Assembly (NCBI RefSeq): GCF_003931915.1
Contig: NZ_RSAA01000006.1
Coordinates: forward strand, 167,255-231,254
DNA from: Saccharopolyspora rhizosphaerae
GTDB taxonomy: Bacteria; Actinomycetota; Actinomycetes; Mycobacteriales; Pseudonocardiaceae
Length of the DNA: 64,000 bases
Reading direction: 5' to 3'
The notes under the pieces are model-generated. The model ran no database searches. It was not told where the DNA came from and saw only the letters and a list, made by a program, of their open reading frames with translations. The translations under genes were made by a program, and so were the position numbers. Shown in pieces: positions 41,644 to 50,986 of the stretch (position 1 is the first letter of the stretch; every line of letters starts with the position of its first letter).

Positions 41644-44069
41644 CGCGCCCACCTCGGCGGACGCACCCACGCCACCAGCGCCCCGAGCCCGACCAGCAGC
41701 AGACCCACCTCGACCCCCGGAGGCACCCACGTCAGGGTCACCGCACCGCCGGTGACACCCGGTGGAACCCGCACGGTCAGCAAGCCGGCCCCTGTCGCGG
41801 AGGTCGGCACCGGAGTGCCGTTCACGGCGGCCCGGTAACCCGGCCACGACAACCTCGCGAACACCAGCTCCCCGCTCCCGGTGAAGCGGACGACCTCGGT
41901 GCGGGCGCCGCGCTGCACGTCCTCGACCACCCGAACCCCGCGTGCCACGCTCACCCGCCCCTCCGGCCACGGAACCGGGCCCACGCGGCTGAGCACCGCG
42001 ACCTCCGCGCTGCGGTGCGCGACGCGCCACCCCGGTGGTGCTGCGGTGATCTCGCGCAGCCGTCGCTGCACCACGACGTGCACGGCCTTGAGCTGGTCGG
42101 CGAGCCGGTCCGGGCCCCACAGGCGGTCGTAGGCGTGCGAGCAGGTGGCGCCGAAGTAGTTGAGGCACAACGTCGTGTGCATCGCGTCGTGCCCGATCCC
42201 GGTGTAGGACACCAGGCTCGGCACCCCGGCTGCGACGGGCATGTTGCCGAGCAGCAGCTCCGACCACGCGCTGCGGTCGGCGATCCGCTCGGGCGGGATG
42301 AGCTCCCGGGAGGCCACCTGCACCACCGTTCCGCCGCGCAGGTGCGCGTGGTCCCGGCGCAGGGCGGCGACGTCCGTCGGGAAGCGGTAGTCGGCGATGT
42401 CGCGGTTGAGGGGGAACCACAGCAGTTGCACGGCGAGCACCACCGCGGTGCCCAGGTGCAGCACCACGAACAGCCTCGTGCGCAGCGCGCACACCACCAA
42501 CCCGGTGACCAGCACAAGCCCGATCAGGTGCTTGGGCGCCTGCGCCGGCCACGCGGCGACCGCGAGGTAACCCCCGCCCAGCACCAACAGCGCCGACGTG
42601 ACGGCCCGTGCCCGCACTCGGTCCCGGCGCAGCCCAGCGGTCAACGCCACGGCCAGCAGCACCGCCACCGCGAGGTGCAGGAGCGCGATGTGCCGCAGCG
42701 GCCAGCGGAACATCCACACGTTCGACGGCCCCAGGCACAGCAGGGCGGCACACCCCGCGACGACGAGCACCGCCGCACACCGCCGCCACGGCATCCGCCG
42801 CCAGTCCAGCCACGGCAGCAACGGCACGGCGAACCAGGCCAGGAACACAGCGGGAACGGTCATCCGGTAGTCGCCGAAGGAGATGATCTGCGGCAGGAAC
42901 CCCGGCGTGCTCGCGTTGAGCAGATCTCCGATGCCCGGCACCAGCAGACCCGAGTTGAACAGCTCCCGCCCGGAACGCCAGCCGACCGCCGAGGTCTCCA
43001 GCACCGGCCAGAACACCAGCGGCAGGCACGACGCGGCCGCAGCGCCGATCAGCAGCAGCCGGCGTGGCCCGAACTCGACCGCGAGCCCGCAGAACACCAG
43101 GCACAACCCGAGCACCCCGTACGGATCACCCGCCGAGATGCACAGGAAGCAGAACACGAAGGGCAGCACGCCGCTCGCGCGCTGCTCGAGGTGCCTGCGC
43201 AGCGCCCACCACGCCCACGGCAGCCACGCGAACCCCATCAGCCCACCGGCCCAGCTCGCGGCCTGGTAGTGCAGCACGAAGCCCGAGACCGGTAGCGCGA
43301 CCGACAACGCCGCTGCCGCAGCGGGTCCCGCCCCGCACGCGCGGCACAGCAGGTGGGTCCCGACCGCCAACAAGACCAGGGACTGGATCTTGACCACGGC
43401 CGCCGCGACCGCCAGGTCCCCGATCAGCGCGACCAGGACGAAGTCCAGCAGGTGCACCGGGTTCCAGATCCCGAACAGCGACTCGGCCGCGAGGTTGCCG
43501 CCCATCCACGCGTCCGGTTCCAGACCGAACGCCCACCGGCCGGTCAGCAACCGTTCACCGAGCCGGTGCCACATCGGCAAGAACTGCGCCGCGCTGTCGT
43601 CGGCGAAGTAGAACGAGGGGTTCACCAGCAGCGGCATCGCGGCGAGACCGGCCGCCGCCAGCGCCACGGCCGCGGCAGCGCGCCACTCACCTCCCGGCCG
43701 GCGGGTCAGGGCGGCGCGGCTGGTCACGAAGGTGACCGGCACGAGCGCGATCCCCACGACCGGCGCCAGCACCGGATCGACGCCGAAGACGGTGACCGCC
43801 AAGGCCACGGCCGCGGTGCTCGCACCCAGCAGCACCAGGCTCGCCAGCGGGAACAGCAGCAGCGACCGACCCGACGGCGGTACCCGGAAGGTGAACCGGC
43901 AGTTCAACGCGTAGGAGCACAGCGTCGCGACGGCGGTGGCCAGCACGTGCGCCAGCAGGTAGGGCAGCACCAGCCACAGCGCGAGGTACACCGCCCAGTG
44001 AACCGAGGTGTTCGCGCCACCGACCAGGGCGAAGCGGCCGAACTGCGAGCCGGTGATCCGCCGCCACAT
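41640..44069 (-). CDS. GtrA flippase - YfhO-type GT-C glycosyltransferase fusion
   Basis: This 809-residue polytopic protein joins two families. The first roughly 125 residues form a four-helix GtrA domain (FALVGGANTSVHWAVYLALW, then YALNCRFTFR). The rest resembles YfhO-type GT-C enzymes, with FADDSAAQFLPMWHRLGERL after a helix, MGGNLAAESLFGIWNPVHLL, many helices, and the C-terminal beta-sandwich SWPGYRAAVNGTPVP. In Bacillus, a GT2 enzyme makes undecaprenyl-phosphate-GlcNAc, a GtrA-type protein is thought to flip it, and YfhO transfers it onto lipoteichoic acid. Here flippase and transferase are one chain, overlapping the GT2 gene by TGATG. The acceptor is unknown. Confidence 0.8.
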   Translation of the reverse strand: MWRRITGSQFGRFALVGGANTSVHWAVYLALWLVLPYLLAHVLATAVATLCSYALNCRFTFRVPPSGRSLLLFPLASLVLLGASTAAVALAVTVFGVDPVLAPVVGIALVPVTFVTSRAALTRRPGGEWRAAAAVALAAAGLAAMPLLVNPSFYFADDSAAQFLPMWHRLGERLLTGRWAFGLEPDAWMGGNLAAESLFGIWNPVHLLDFVLVALIGDLAVAAAVVKIQSLVLLAVGTHLLCRACGAGPAAAAALSVALPVSGFVLHYQAASWAGGLMGFAWLPWAWWALRRHLEQRASGVLPFVFCFLCISAGDPYGVLGLCLVFCGLAVEFGPRRLLLIGAAAASCLPLVFWPVLETSAVGWRSGRELFNSGLLVPGIGDLLNASTPGFLPQIISFGDYRMTVPAVFLAWFAVPLLPWLDWRRMPWRRCAAVLVVAGCAALLCLGPSNVWMFRWPLRHIALLHLAVAVLLAVALTAGLRRDRVRARAVTSALLVLGGGYLAVAAWPAQAPKHLIGLVLVTGLVVCALRTRLFVVLHLGTAVVLAVQLLWFPLNRDIADYRFPTDVAALRRDHAHLRGGTVVQVASRELIPPERIADRSAWSELLLGNMPVAAGVPSLVSYTGIGHDAMHTTLCLNYFGATCSHAYDRLWGPDRLADQLKAVHVVVQRRLREITAAPPGWRVAHRSAEVAVLSRVGPVPWPEGRVSVARGVRVVEDVQRGARTEVVRFTGSGELVFARLSWPGYRAAVNGTPVPTSATGAGLLTVRVPPGVTGGAVTLTWVPPGVEVGLLLVGLGALVAWVRPPRWAR

Positions 44070-45022
44070 CACGACACCAGCTCCGCGGCGCGCAACCGCT
44101 GCTCGACCGCGCGCGGCGGTCCCGGTACAGGGCTGGACTCCTTGACCACGTAGTGCGGCCTGCGCCGCGCCTCGGCGCAGGCTCGACCGACGTACTCCCC
44201 CAGCACGCCGAGCAGGAAGACCTGCACACCGCCGAGCCCGAACAACCCGGCCGCCCAGCGGTTCCGACCGCGCACCACGGCACCGGCCACGCAGCCGAGA
44301 CCGGTGGTGAGGAGGCCGAGGACCAACGCCGGGCGCAGCGGTGCGTCGTTGAACGAGACCAGCCCGTCGATGCCGTGGTCGACCAGCGCTGACAGCCGCC
44401 ACCGCGACTCGCCGGTCTGCCGGGGCACGTTGCGGTAGGTCACGTAGCCGGTGTCGAAGCCGATCCAGGCGAACAGGCCCTTGGAGAAGCGGTGGTGTTC
44501 CGGCAGCGACAGCAGCGCGTCCACCGCGCGCCGCGAGAGCACCCGGAAATCCCCCGCGCCGTCCCGCAAGGACACGTCCAACCACCGCCTCGCGAGCCGG
44601 TAGTAGGTGCGGGACAAGGCGGTCCGCCACGCGGTGTCGCCGGAGCGGCTGCGGCGGGCGACGACCTGGTCGTAGCCGGTGTCGAGCAGCACCAGCATCC
44701 TCGGCAGCAGACGCGGCGGGTGCTGCAGGTCGGCGTCGAGCAGCGCCACCCGGTTGCCGCGCGCGTGCCGCAGGCCGCACAGCACCGCGGACTCCTTGCC
44801 GAAGTTGCGACTCAGCGACACGTACCGGAAACGCGGGTCGTGCTCGCTGAGCCGCCGCGCCTCGCACAGCGTGCGGTCGGTGCTGCCGTCGTCGACCAGG
44901 ATCACCTCGTAGTCCCGGACCTCACCGGCCAGCGCCTCCACCAGCGCGTCGTAGAGCCGTTGCACGCCGTGCTCCTCGTTGAAGCACGGCACCACCATCG
45001 ACAGGTACATGGGGAGTCTCAT
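44069..45022 (-). CDS. GT2 polyprenyl-phosphate glycosyltransferase (ArnC/CsbB-like)
   Basis: This 317-residue protein has a GT2 catalytic domain with VVPCFNEEHGVQRLYDAL, VDDGSTDRT and LLDADLQHPP, which carries the metal-binding aspartates. SRNFGKESAVLCGL and SRWRLSAL follow before two C-terminal membrane helices (about 233-290). Such enzymes charge undecaprenyl or decaprenyl phosphate with a sugar on the inner membrane face. It starts the three-gene overlapping cassette that continues with the GtrA/YfhO fusion and PIG-L deacetylase. ATG 45022 is used, and a second in-frame ATG at 45010 is possible. Repeated GATCACCCGGA (45051 and 45081) lies upstream. Confidence 0.88.
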   Translation of the reverse strand: MRLPMYLSMVVPCFNEEHGVQRLYDALVEALAGEVRDYEVILVDDGSTDRTLCEARRLSEHDPRFRYVSLSRNFGKESAVLCGLRHARGNRVALLDADLQHPPRLLPRMLVLLDTGYDQVVARRSRSGDTAWRTALSRTYYRLARRWLDVSLRDGAGDFRVLSRRAVDALLSLPEHHRFSKGLFAWIGFDTGYVTYRNVPRQTGESRWRLSALVDHGIDGLVSFNDAPLRPALVLGLLTTGLGCVAGAVVRGRNRWAAGLFGLGGVQVFLLGVLGEYVGRACAEARRRPHYVVKESSPVPGPPRAVEQRLRAAELVS

Positions 45023-45050
45023 CCGTTCCGGAGCCGATGCCCGCGCACCG

Positions 45051-45091
45051 GATCACCCGGATCCGCAGCGGGCTTTGCGCGATCACCCGGA
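45051..45091. repeat. 11-bp direct repeat upstream of the glycosyltransferase
   Basis: GATCACCCGGA occurs at 45051-45061 and 45081-45091, 30 bp apart, about three helical turns. The first copy also forms CGGATC-N5-GATCCG with its flanks. It lies between the divergent GT2 and S9 peptidase genes. It may bind a regulator; the evidence is pattern only. Confidence 0.35.
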
Positions 45092-45304
45092 ACCCTGCCC
45101 GCCAGCCCCTGCCGGCCCCCCTCCCAACTCACCGGCGGATCCCCCGGACCGGTCGCGGGAACCGCTCGCGGCCCCCGGGGTGACACCGGTTCCGGTCGAC
45201 GGGACGGCAGCCGGGCGCGAGCAGGTCAACGCTGGTCCCGGAGCTGGAGGTGAGCGGCGGACCTGGTGCGGCACCGGGGCGTCCGTGATGGCAGGGTGGT
45301 TCGC

Positions 45305-47383
45305 ATGTCGTCCGCAACGTTTCCTCGCCGGAGCGCACGCACGCAGGGCTTCAGCCTGGGCGCGCCCCGCAACTTCACCGTCGTCGGAGACGGTGCGCGC
45401 GTCTTGTTCTTGCGCTCGACCAGCGGCACCGACCGCACCACCGCCCTGTGGGTGCTCGACACCGCCACCGGGACCGAACGGTTGCTGGTCGACCCGGCGA
45501 CGCTGCAGGCGGGCGAGCAGGTCAGCGCCGAGGAGCAGGCCCGCCGGGAACGCGCCCGCGAGCGGGCCACCGGCATCACCGGCTACAGCACCGACCGTGC
45601 CGGCGACCTGGTCGTGTTCACCCTGTCCGGCCGGTTGTTCGCGGTGGACGTCACTACCGGCGAAGCACGCGAGCTGCCGGTGCAGCAGCCGGTCGCCGAC
45701 CCGCGTCCCTCCCCGGACGGAGCCCGGATCGCTTACCTGTCCGGCCGCGCGCTGCGGGTGATCGAAGCGGACGGTTCCGGCGACCGCGCCTTGGTCGAGC
45801 CGGAGGGCGAGACGATCACCTGGGGTGTTGCCGAGTTCATCGCGGCCGAGGAGATGGACCGGCACCGCGGTCACTGGTGGTCCCCGGACGGCGAGGCACT
45901 GCTGGTCGCCCGCGTGGACGAGGCTCCGGTAGGGCACTGGTACCTGGGTGATCCCGCCCATCCCGACCGGGTCCCGGTCGCCACCCGCTACCCCGCCGCG
46001 GGCACCGACAACGCCGAGGTCTCGCTCGCCGCGATCGACCTGAACGGCGATCGCGTCGCGATCGAGTGGGACCGCGCCACCTACCCGTACCTGGTCACCG
46101 CGCACTGGTCGCGCCACGGCAGCCCGCTGATCGCGGTGCAGACCCGCGACCAGCGCACCCAGCTGGTGCTCGCCGTCGACACCGGGACCGGGAAGACCAG
46201 CGAGGTGCACCGGGACACCGACCCGCAGTGGATCGACATCAAGCAGGGTTGGCCCTCGTGGACGCCCCGCGGCGAGCTCGTGCGCATCGACGCCGCCGAC
46301 GGCGCCTACCGCCTCGTCGTCGGCGACGAACCGTGGACCGAGGCGCCGTTGCAGGTGCGCGGCATCCTCGACGTCGGCGCGGACGACGTGCTGGTCTCCG
46401 CTTCCGGGGACGACCCGGCTGAAGTGCACCTCCACCGGGTCACCGCGCACGGCCACGAGCGCCTGACCGACGGGTTCGGCGTGCACACCGGCACGCGTGG
46501 CGGTGACGTCCTGGTCGTGGCCAGCAGCTCCCTCGACGACCCGCGCGCCCGCGTGGTGGTGCGTCGCGGCACCGAGGTGATCACCGAGATCGCCAACCAC
46601 GCCGAGGAGCACGGCCTGGACCTCAACGTCCAGCTGCTGCGGCTCGGCGAGCGGCGGCTGCGCAGCGCCCTGGTGCTGCCCAGCGGCCACACCCCCGGCG
46701 ACGGCCCGCTACCGGTCCTCGTCGACCCCTACGGCGGTCCGCACGCCCAGCGGGTGCTGGCCCGCCAGCAGGGCTACCTGACCTCGCAGTGGTTCGCCGA
46801 CCAGGGCTTCGCGGTGCTCATCACCGACGGTCGAGGGATGGCCGGGCGCGGGCCGGACTGGGACCGCGCCATCGCCGGCGACCTGGCCGGTCCGCCGCTG
46901 CAGGACCAGGTCGACGCGCTGCACGCGGCCGCAGCCGAGCACCCCGACCTCGACCTCGACCGCGTCGCGATCCGCGGCTGGTCGTTCGGCGGCTACCTCG
47001 CCGGGCTGGCGGTGCTGCGCCGCCCGGACGTCTTCCACGCCGCGATCGTCGGCGCCGGAGTCGTGGACTGGCGGCTCTACGACACCCACTACACCGAGCG
47101 CTACCTCGGCAACCCGAACACCTCGCCGGAGGTCTACGAGGCGAACTCGCTGCTGCGCGACGCCGCGAAGCTGGAACGGCCGATGCTGATCGTGCACGGC
47201 ACGGTCGACGACAACGTCGTGTTCGCCCACGCCCTGCGCCTGTCGGAGGCGCTGACGGCCGCGGCCCGCCCGCACTCGGTCGTGCCGCTGGCCGGGGTCA
47301 GCCACATGCCCACCGACGAGACCACCACCGAGAACCTGCTGGTCATGCAGGTCGACTTCCTCCGCAAGTCCCTGGCCCGCTAG
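45305..47383 (+). CDS. S9-family prolyl oligopeptidase/dipeptidyl peptidase IV-like
   Basis: This 692-residue protein has an N-terminal beta-propeller (about 20-430, with repeats such as RPSPDGARIAYL and WWSPDGEALLVA) and a C-terminal alpha/beta hydrolase domain. The catalytic serine lies in GWSFGGYLA, the aspartate in GTVDDNV and the histidine in SHMPTDE. The propeller segment AEFIAAEEMDRHRGHWW includes the double glutamate that holds the peptide N-terminus in DPP-IV enzymes, favouring dipeptidyl peptidase activity after proline or alanine. No signal peptide is seen, so it is probably cytoplasmic. ATG 45305 is chosen with CAGGGTGG upstream. Confidence 0.9.
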   Translation: MSSATFPRRSARTQGFSLGAPRNFTVVGDGARVLFLRSTSGTDRTTALWVLDTATGTERLLVDPATLQAGEQVSAEEQARRERARERATGITGYSTDRAGDLVVFTLSGRLFAVDVTTGEARELPVQQPVADPRPSPDGARIAYLSGRALRVIEADGSGDRALVEPEGETITWGVAEFIAAEEMDRHRGHWWSPDGEALLVARVDEAPVGHWYLGDPAHPDRVPVATRYPAAGTDNAEVSLAAIDLNGDRVAIEWDRATYPYLVTAHWSRHGSPLIAVQTRDQRTQLVLAVDTGTGKTSEVHRDTDPQWIDIKQGWPSWTPRGELVRIDAADGAYRLVVGDEPWTEAPLQVRGILDVGADDVLVSASGDDPAEVHLHRVTAHGHERLTDGFGVHTGTRGGDVLVVASSSLDDPRARVVVRRGTEVITEIANHAEEHGLDLNVQLLRLGERRLRSALVLPSGHTPGDGPLPVLVDPYGGPHAQRVLARQQGYLTSQWFADQGFAVLITDGRGMAGRGPDWDRAIAGDLAGPPLQDQVDALHAAAAEHPDLDLDRVAIRGWSFGGYLAGLAVLRRPDVFHAAIVGAGVVDWRLYDTHYTERYLGNPNTSPEVYEANSLLRDAAKLERPMLIVHGTVDDNVVFAHALRLSEALTAAARPHSVVPLAGVSHMPTDETTTENLLVMQVDFLRKSLAR

Positions 47384-47708
47384 GCCCTGTCCACGAGCGG
47401 CGGCGGACCAGCTCCACTGTCCCAGGCCCCCGCGCCGCCGTGTCGCCGTGCCAGCGTTCGACGTTCGCGCGAATGTCGAACGCTGAAGTTCCCCGTCGAC
47501 GTTCTCGCGAAGTTCGACGGTGGGACGCGGTCCGGGCGACGGCGCAGGTTCGTCCGCGGCTTCGACGGCGAGGAGGTCGTGTCGCCGGGCACCGGTGTTC
47601 CTCAGGGACGACGGGCGCGGAGTTCACGGCTGCTGCGCTCGTTGTCAGGTGGTCTCCGCTTCCTCCGGGCCTGCTTCCGGCGAAGGCGGAGCGGTGGTCG
47701 GCGAGAGC
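47384..47708. other. intergenic region with palindromic repeats
   Basis: These 325 bp between the convergent S9 peptidase and histidine kinase genes hold no supported gene. The 32-bp palindrome at 47453-47484 and a weaker one at 47493-47520 occupy the first half and may terminate either transcript. The second half shows no clear feature. Confidence 0.6.
47453..47484. repeat. 32-bp palindrome centred on TTCGCGCGAA (second copy)
   Basis: AGCGTTCGA and TCGAACGCT enclose a TTCGCGCGAA core with one G-T mispair (47463/47474) and no loop. Length, core and single G-T pair match the palindrome at 31066-31097, although the outer arms differ. A degenerate relative with CCGTCGA/TCGACGG ends follows at 47493-47520. 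Confidence 0.7.
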
Positions 47709-48794
47709 TCACGGTTTCTGCGGGAGCACGGCGACGAGGCGGAAGCCGCCGTCCTCGGAGGGTCCGGCGTCCAGCTCGCCGCCGGCCATCCGGACGCGCT
47801 CGGACAGGCCTTCCAGGCCCGCGCCGCCCGCGAGGTCGGCGATCGGCTCGTGGTCAGAGCCCGGGGCGTCGTTGGTGACGACGATCTGCACGGCGTCGGA
47901 CCCGGTGTGCAGGCCCACCCGGATCACGGCTCCGGGCGCGTGCTTGGAGGCGTTCGTGAGCGCTTCCTGCACCACGCGGTAGGCCGCGCGCTCGACCGCG
48001 CCCGGCACCGCGTGCTGGTCCAAGTCGCCTGTCAGCTCCACGTCGACCCCGGATCCCCTGGCCTGCTCGACCAGGTCGGAGATGGTCCGAGCCGCCCCCG
48101 CGGCGCCGGACTCCCCCAGGCCGAGGGTCGAGCGCATCTCGGCCAAGGCCTGCTTGGCCAGACCGCGCACCCGGGTCGCGGCGCCGCGCACCTCAGGGTC
48201 GTCGGTGGTGGCGCCCAAGGCGGCGGTCTCGACCGCGATCAGGGTGACGTGGTGGCCGACGGCGTCGTGGATCTCCCGCGCGATGCGGGCCCGCTCCTCG
48301 GCGCGCGCCACCTCGGCCTTGGCCTGCGCGGCGACCTCACCAGCGGCGACCAACCGCTGCAGGCTCGCCGCCAGCTGCTCGCGCAGCGCCACCAGCATCC
48401 CGAGCGCCGCGGGCGCACCGGCCGACAGCAGCACGAACCCCAGGGTCAGCAGGATCGAGCCGGCCGGGAGCGACTGCGTGATCAGCACCGGGGAGACGGC
48501 GACCACGCACGTCAGCAGCACCCACCCGACCAGTTCGCGCGGGTGGGGACGCACTCGGCCGAGCCGGAACATCGTCACCAGGGTCCCCGCCCAGCCCAGG
48601 CCGCCGGCCAGAGCGGGCAGGCACAGCAGCACCGAGACCCGGGGCCACCAGTGCCGCAGCGGCAGCAGCAGCGCGGCGACCAGCGCGGCCACGACCGGGT
48701 AGCCGAACGGGTCGGGCACGGCGAGCACCGCGGCGACCGGAAGACCGACGGCCAGGACCTCCAGGCCCCAGAACCGCCAGTGCGCACTGCTCAC
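47709..48794 (-). CDS. two-component sensor histidine kinase (NarL/DesK type, HisKA_3)
   Basis: This 361-residue protein has four or five N-terminal helices (to about residue 135) with almost no extracytoplasmic domain, then a short coiled coil. The HisKA_3 dimerisation motif REIHDAVGHHVTLI carries the phosphorylated His176. The C-terminal ATPase shows VVQEALTNASKHAPG and GGAGLEGLSERV. The membrane-embedded sensor suggests that it detects a membrane or cell-envelope signal. Its GTG start overlaps the response-regulator stop (GTGA). The regulated genes are not apparent nearby; actinomycete kinases of this type often control exporters. Confidence 0.92.
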   Translation of the reverse strand: MSSAHWRFWGLEVLAVGLPVAAVLAVPDPFGYPVVAALVAALLLPLRHWWPRVSVLLCLPALAGGLGWAGTLVTMFRLGRVRPHPRELVGWVLLTCVVAVSPVLITQSLPAGSILLTLGFVLLSAGAPAALGMLVALREQLAASLQRLVAAGEVAAQAKAEVARAEERARIAREIHDAVGHHVTLIAVETAALGATTDDPEVRGAATRVRGLAKQALAEMRSTLGLGESGAAGAARTISDLVEQARGSGVDVELTGDLDQHAVPGAVERAAYRVVQEALTNASKHAPGAVIRVGLHTGSDAVQIVVTNDAPGSDHEPIADLAGGAGLEGLSERVRMAGGELDAGPSEDGGFRLVAVLPQKP

Positions 48795-49480
48795 CGCTCA
48801 CCGCCGACACCGGAGACGCGCTGCGCGATGAGGGCGGCCTGCACCCGGTTCTGCGCGCCCAGCTTGGTCAACACCGTCGAGACGTAGCTCTTCACCGTGG
48901 CTTCGGTCAATCCCAGCCGAGCCCCGATGTCGGCGTTGGACCGCCCGTCGGCCAGCAGCTGCAACACCTGCCGCTCGCGCGCGGACAAGGCCCTGACCAG
49001 GTCCGCCTCACGGGCGTTGTCGCTGCTGGTGCGCAACCGGGGCAGCAGCCGCGCGGTGATCCGCGGGTCGAGCACGGCGCCCCCGGCGGCCAGGTCCTGC
49101 ACCGCGCGCACCAGCACCTCGGGTTCTGCGTCCTTGAGCAGGAACCCCTGGGCCCCGAAGCGCAGCGCCTCGGTGACGTAGTCGTCGAGGTCGAAGGTCG
49201 TCAGCATCGCCGACACCGGCGGTTCGGGCAGCCGGGCCAGGTCCTGGAGCGCCGAGAGGCCGTCCTGGCCCGGCATCTGGACGTCGATGAGGGCCACCTG
49301 CGGCCGGTGCGCGCGCACCTCGGACAGCAGGCCGCCACCGTCGCCGGCCTCGCCGACCACCTCGATGGTGCCGCCGCTCTCCAGCAGGACCGTGAGCCCG
49401 CGTCGCAGCATCGGCTCGTCGTCGGCCAGCACGACCCGGATCGGCCCCGCACCGTCGGTTGTCGCCACCTCCCGGTTCAC
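48791..49480 (-). CDS. NarL/LuxR-type response regulator
   Basis: This 229-residue protein has a receiver domain with acidic LADDEP, phosphoacceptor Asp66 in ALIDVQMPG and lysine in FLLKDAEP. A LuxR-type helix-turn-helix follows (LSARERQVLQLLADGRSNADIGARLGL, TVKSYVSTVLTKLGAQNR). It is the partner of the overlapping kinase gene. The GTG at 49480 has GGCGGAG directly upstream. No operator site was evident. A 78-bp gap separates its start from the der stop upstream. Confidence 0.93.
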   Translation of the reverse strand: MNREVATTDGAGPIRVVLADDEPMLRRGLTVLLESGGTIEVVGEAGDGGGLLSEVRAHRPQVALIDVQMPGQDGLSALQDLARLPEPPVSAMLTTFDLDDYVTEALRFGAQGFLLKDAEPEVLVRAVQDLAAGGAVLDPRITARLLPRLRTSSDNAREADLVRALSARERQVLQLLADGRSNADIGARLGLTEATVKSYVSTVLTKLGAQNRVQAALIAQRVSGVGGER

Positions 49481-49558
49481 CTCCGCCGTTTCCCGAGGTT
49501 CGCCAGCAGACTAACCGGAACGGGTACCCGCAGCGCCCGGACCACCCGCGCGGGCGGG

Positions 49559-50986
49559 TTACCGCTTGCCCTTGGCCTTGCGCTCGCGGACCCGCACCGA
49601 GATGCGGACCGGGCTGCCCACGAAGCCGAACGTCTCGCGGAACTTGCGCTCCAGGAAGCGCCGGTAACCGGCTTCCAGGAAGCCGGTGGTGAACAGCACG
49701 ATCGTCGGCGGCCGGGTCTGCGCCTGGGTGGCGAAGAGGATCTTCGGCTGGCGACCGCTGCGCACCGGCGGTGGCTGGGCGGCGACCAGCTCGTTGAGCC
49801 AGCCGTTGAGGCGGCCGGTGGGCACGCGGGTGTCCCAGGAGTCCAGCGCGGTCCGCAGCGTCGGCGCCAGCTTGGCGACCGAACGGCCGGTCAGCGCGGA
49901 GACGTTGACCCGCTCCGCCCAGCGCACCCGCACCAGCTCGCGGTCGATCTCCTTCTCCAGCTGGCGGCGGCGGTCGTCGTCGACCAGGTCCCACTTGTTG
50001 TAGGCCAGCACCAGCGCACGGCCCGACTCGACCACCATGGTGATCACCCGCAGGTCCTGCTCGGTGAGCGGTTCCGAACCGTCCACCAGCACGATCGCGA
50101 CCTCGGCTGCTTCGATGGCGGCCTTGGTGCGCAGCGAGGCGTAGTACTCGGTGCCGCTGGCCGTTTTGACGCGCTTGCGCAGTCCAGCGGTGTCGACGAA
50201 GCGCCACACCTGCCCGTCGAGCTCCACCAGCGAGTCGACCGGGTCGACGGTGGTGCCGGCGACGTCGTGCACGACGGAGCGGTCTTCGCCGGTGAGCTTG
50301 TTGAGCAGGCTGGACTTGCCGACGTTGGGCTTGCCGACCAGCGCCACCCGGCGGGGACCGCCGGTGGCGCCGAAGACCTCACGCGGCGTTTCCGGCAGGG
50401 CCTCGAGCACCTTGTCCAGCAGGTCGCCCGAGCCGCGCCCGTGCAGACCGCTGACCGGCATCGGCTCACCCAGGCCCAGCGACCACAGCGCGTGGACGTC
50501 GGCGACACTGCGCTCGTCGTCGATCTTGTTGGCCACCACGATCACCGGCCGCTTCGAGCGGCGCAGCACGCGCGCCACGGCTTCCTCGGTGGCGGTGGCA
50601 CCGACCTTGCCGTCGACGACCAGCACGATCGCGTCGGCGGTGTGCATGGCCAGTTCGGCCTGCGCGGCCACCGAGCTCTGCAGGCCCTTGGCGTCGGGCT
50701 CCCAGCCACCGGTGTCGACCACCGTGAAGCGGCGGCCGTTCCACAGCGCGTCGTAGGCGACGCGGTCCCGGGTCACGCCCGGGGTGTCCTGCACGACGGC
50801 CTCGCGACGTCCCAAAAGTCGGTTGACCAGCGTGGACTTGCCCACGTTGGGGCGTCCGACCACGGCCAGCACCGGTTGCGGCTTCGGCGGGGCCTCATCG
50901 CCTTCTGCGGCGGCCCCGTCGAATTCCGCCCACTCGGACTCGTCGGACCACGTGCCGTCCAGGTCTTCCAGCGACTCGTCGGTCAC
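49559..50986 (-). CDS. der: ribosome biogenesis GTPase Der (EngA)
   Basis: This 475-residue protein has two tandem GTPase domains: GRPNVGKST with NKID at about 40-200 and GKPNVGKSS with NKWD at about 215-385. A C-terminal KH-like domain is rich in basic residues and ends with a KAKGKR tail. Der is essential for 50S subunit maturation. The first roughly 35 residues are an acidic extension ([17 protein letters not shown]), common in actinobacterial versions. The GTG start overlaps the acyltransferase stop by GTGA, in the cmk-plsC-der order typical of the group. Confidence 0.96.
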   Translation of the reverse strand: MTDESLEDLDGTWSDESEWAEFDGAAAEGDEAPPKPQPVLAVVGRPNVGKSTLVNRLLGRREAVVQDTPGVTRDRVAYDALWNGRRFTVVDTGGWEPDAKGLQSSVAAQAELAMHTADAIVLVVDGKVGATATEEAVARVLRRSKRPVIVVANKIDDERSVADVHALWSLGLGEPMPVSGLHGRGSGDLLDKVLEALPETPREVFGATGGPRRVALVGKPNVGKSSLLNKLTGEDRSVVHDVAGTTVDPVDSLVELDGQVWRFVDTAGLRKRVKTASGTEYYASLRTKAAIEAAEVAIVLVDGSEPLTEQDLRVITMVVESGRALVLAYNKWDLVDDDRRRQLEKEIDRELVRVRWAERVNVSALTGRSVAKLAPTLRTALDSWDTRVPTGRLNGWLNELVAAQPPPVRSGRQPKILFATQAQTRPPTIVLFTTGFLEAGYRRFLERKFRETFGFVGSPVRISVRVRERKAKGKR

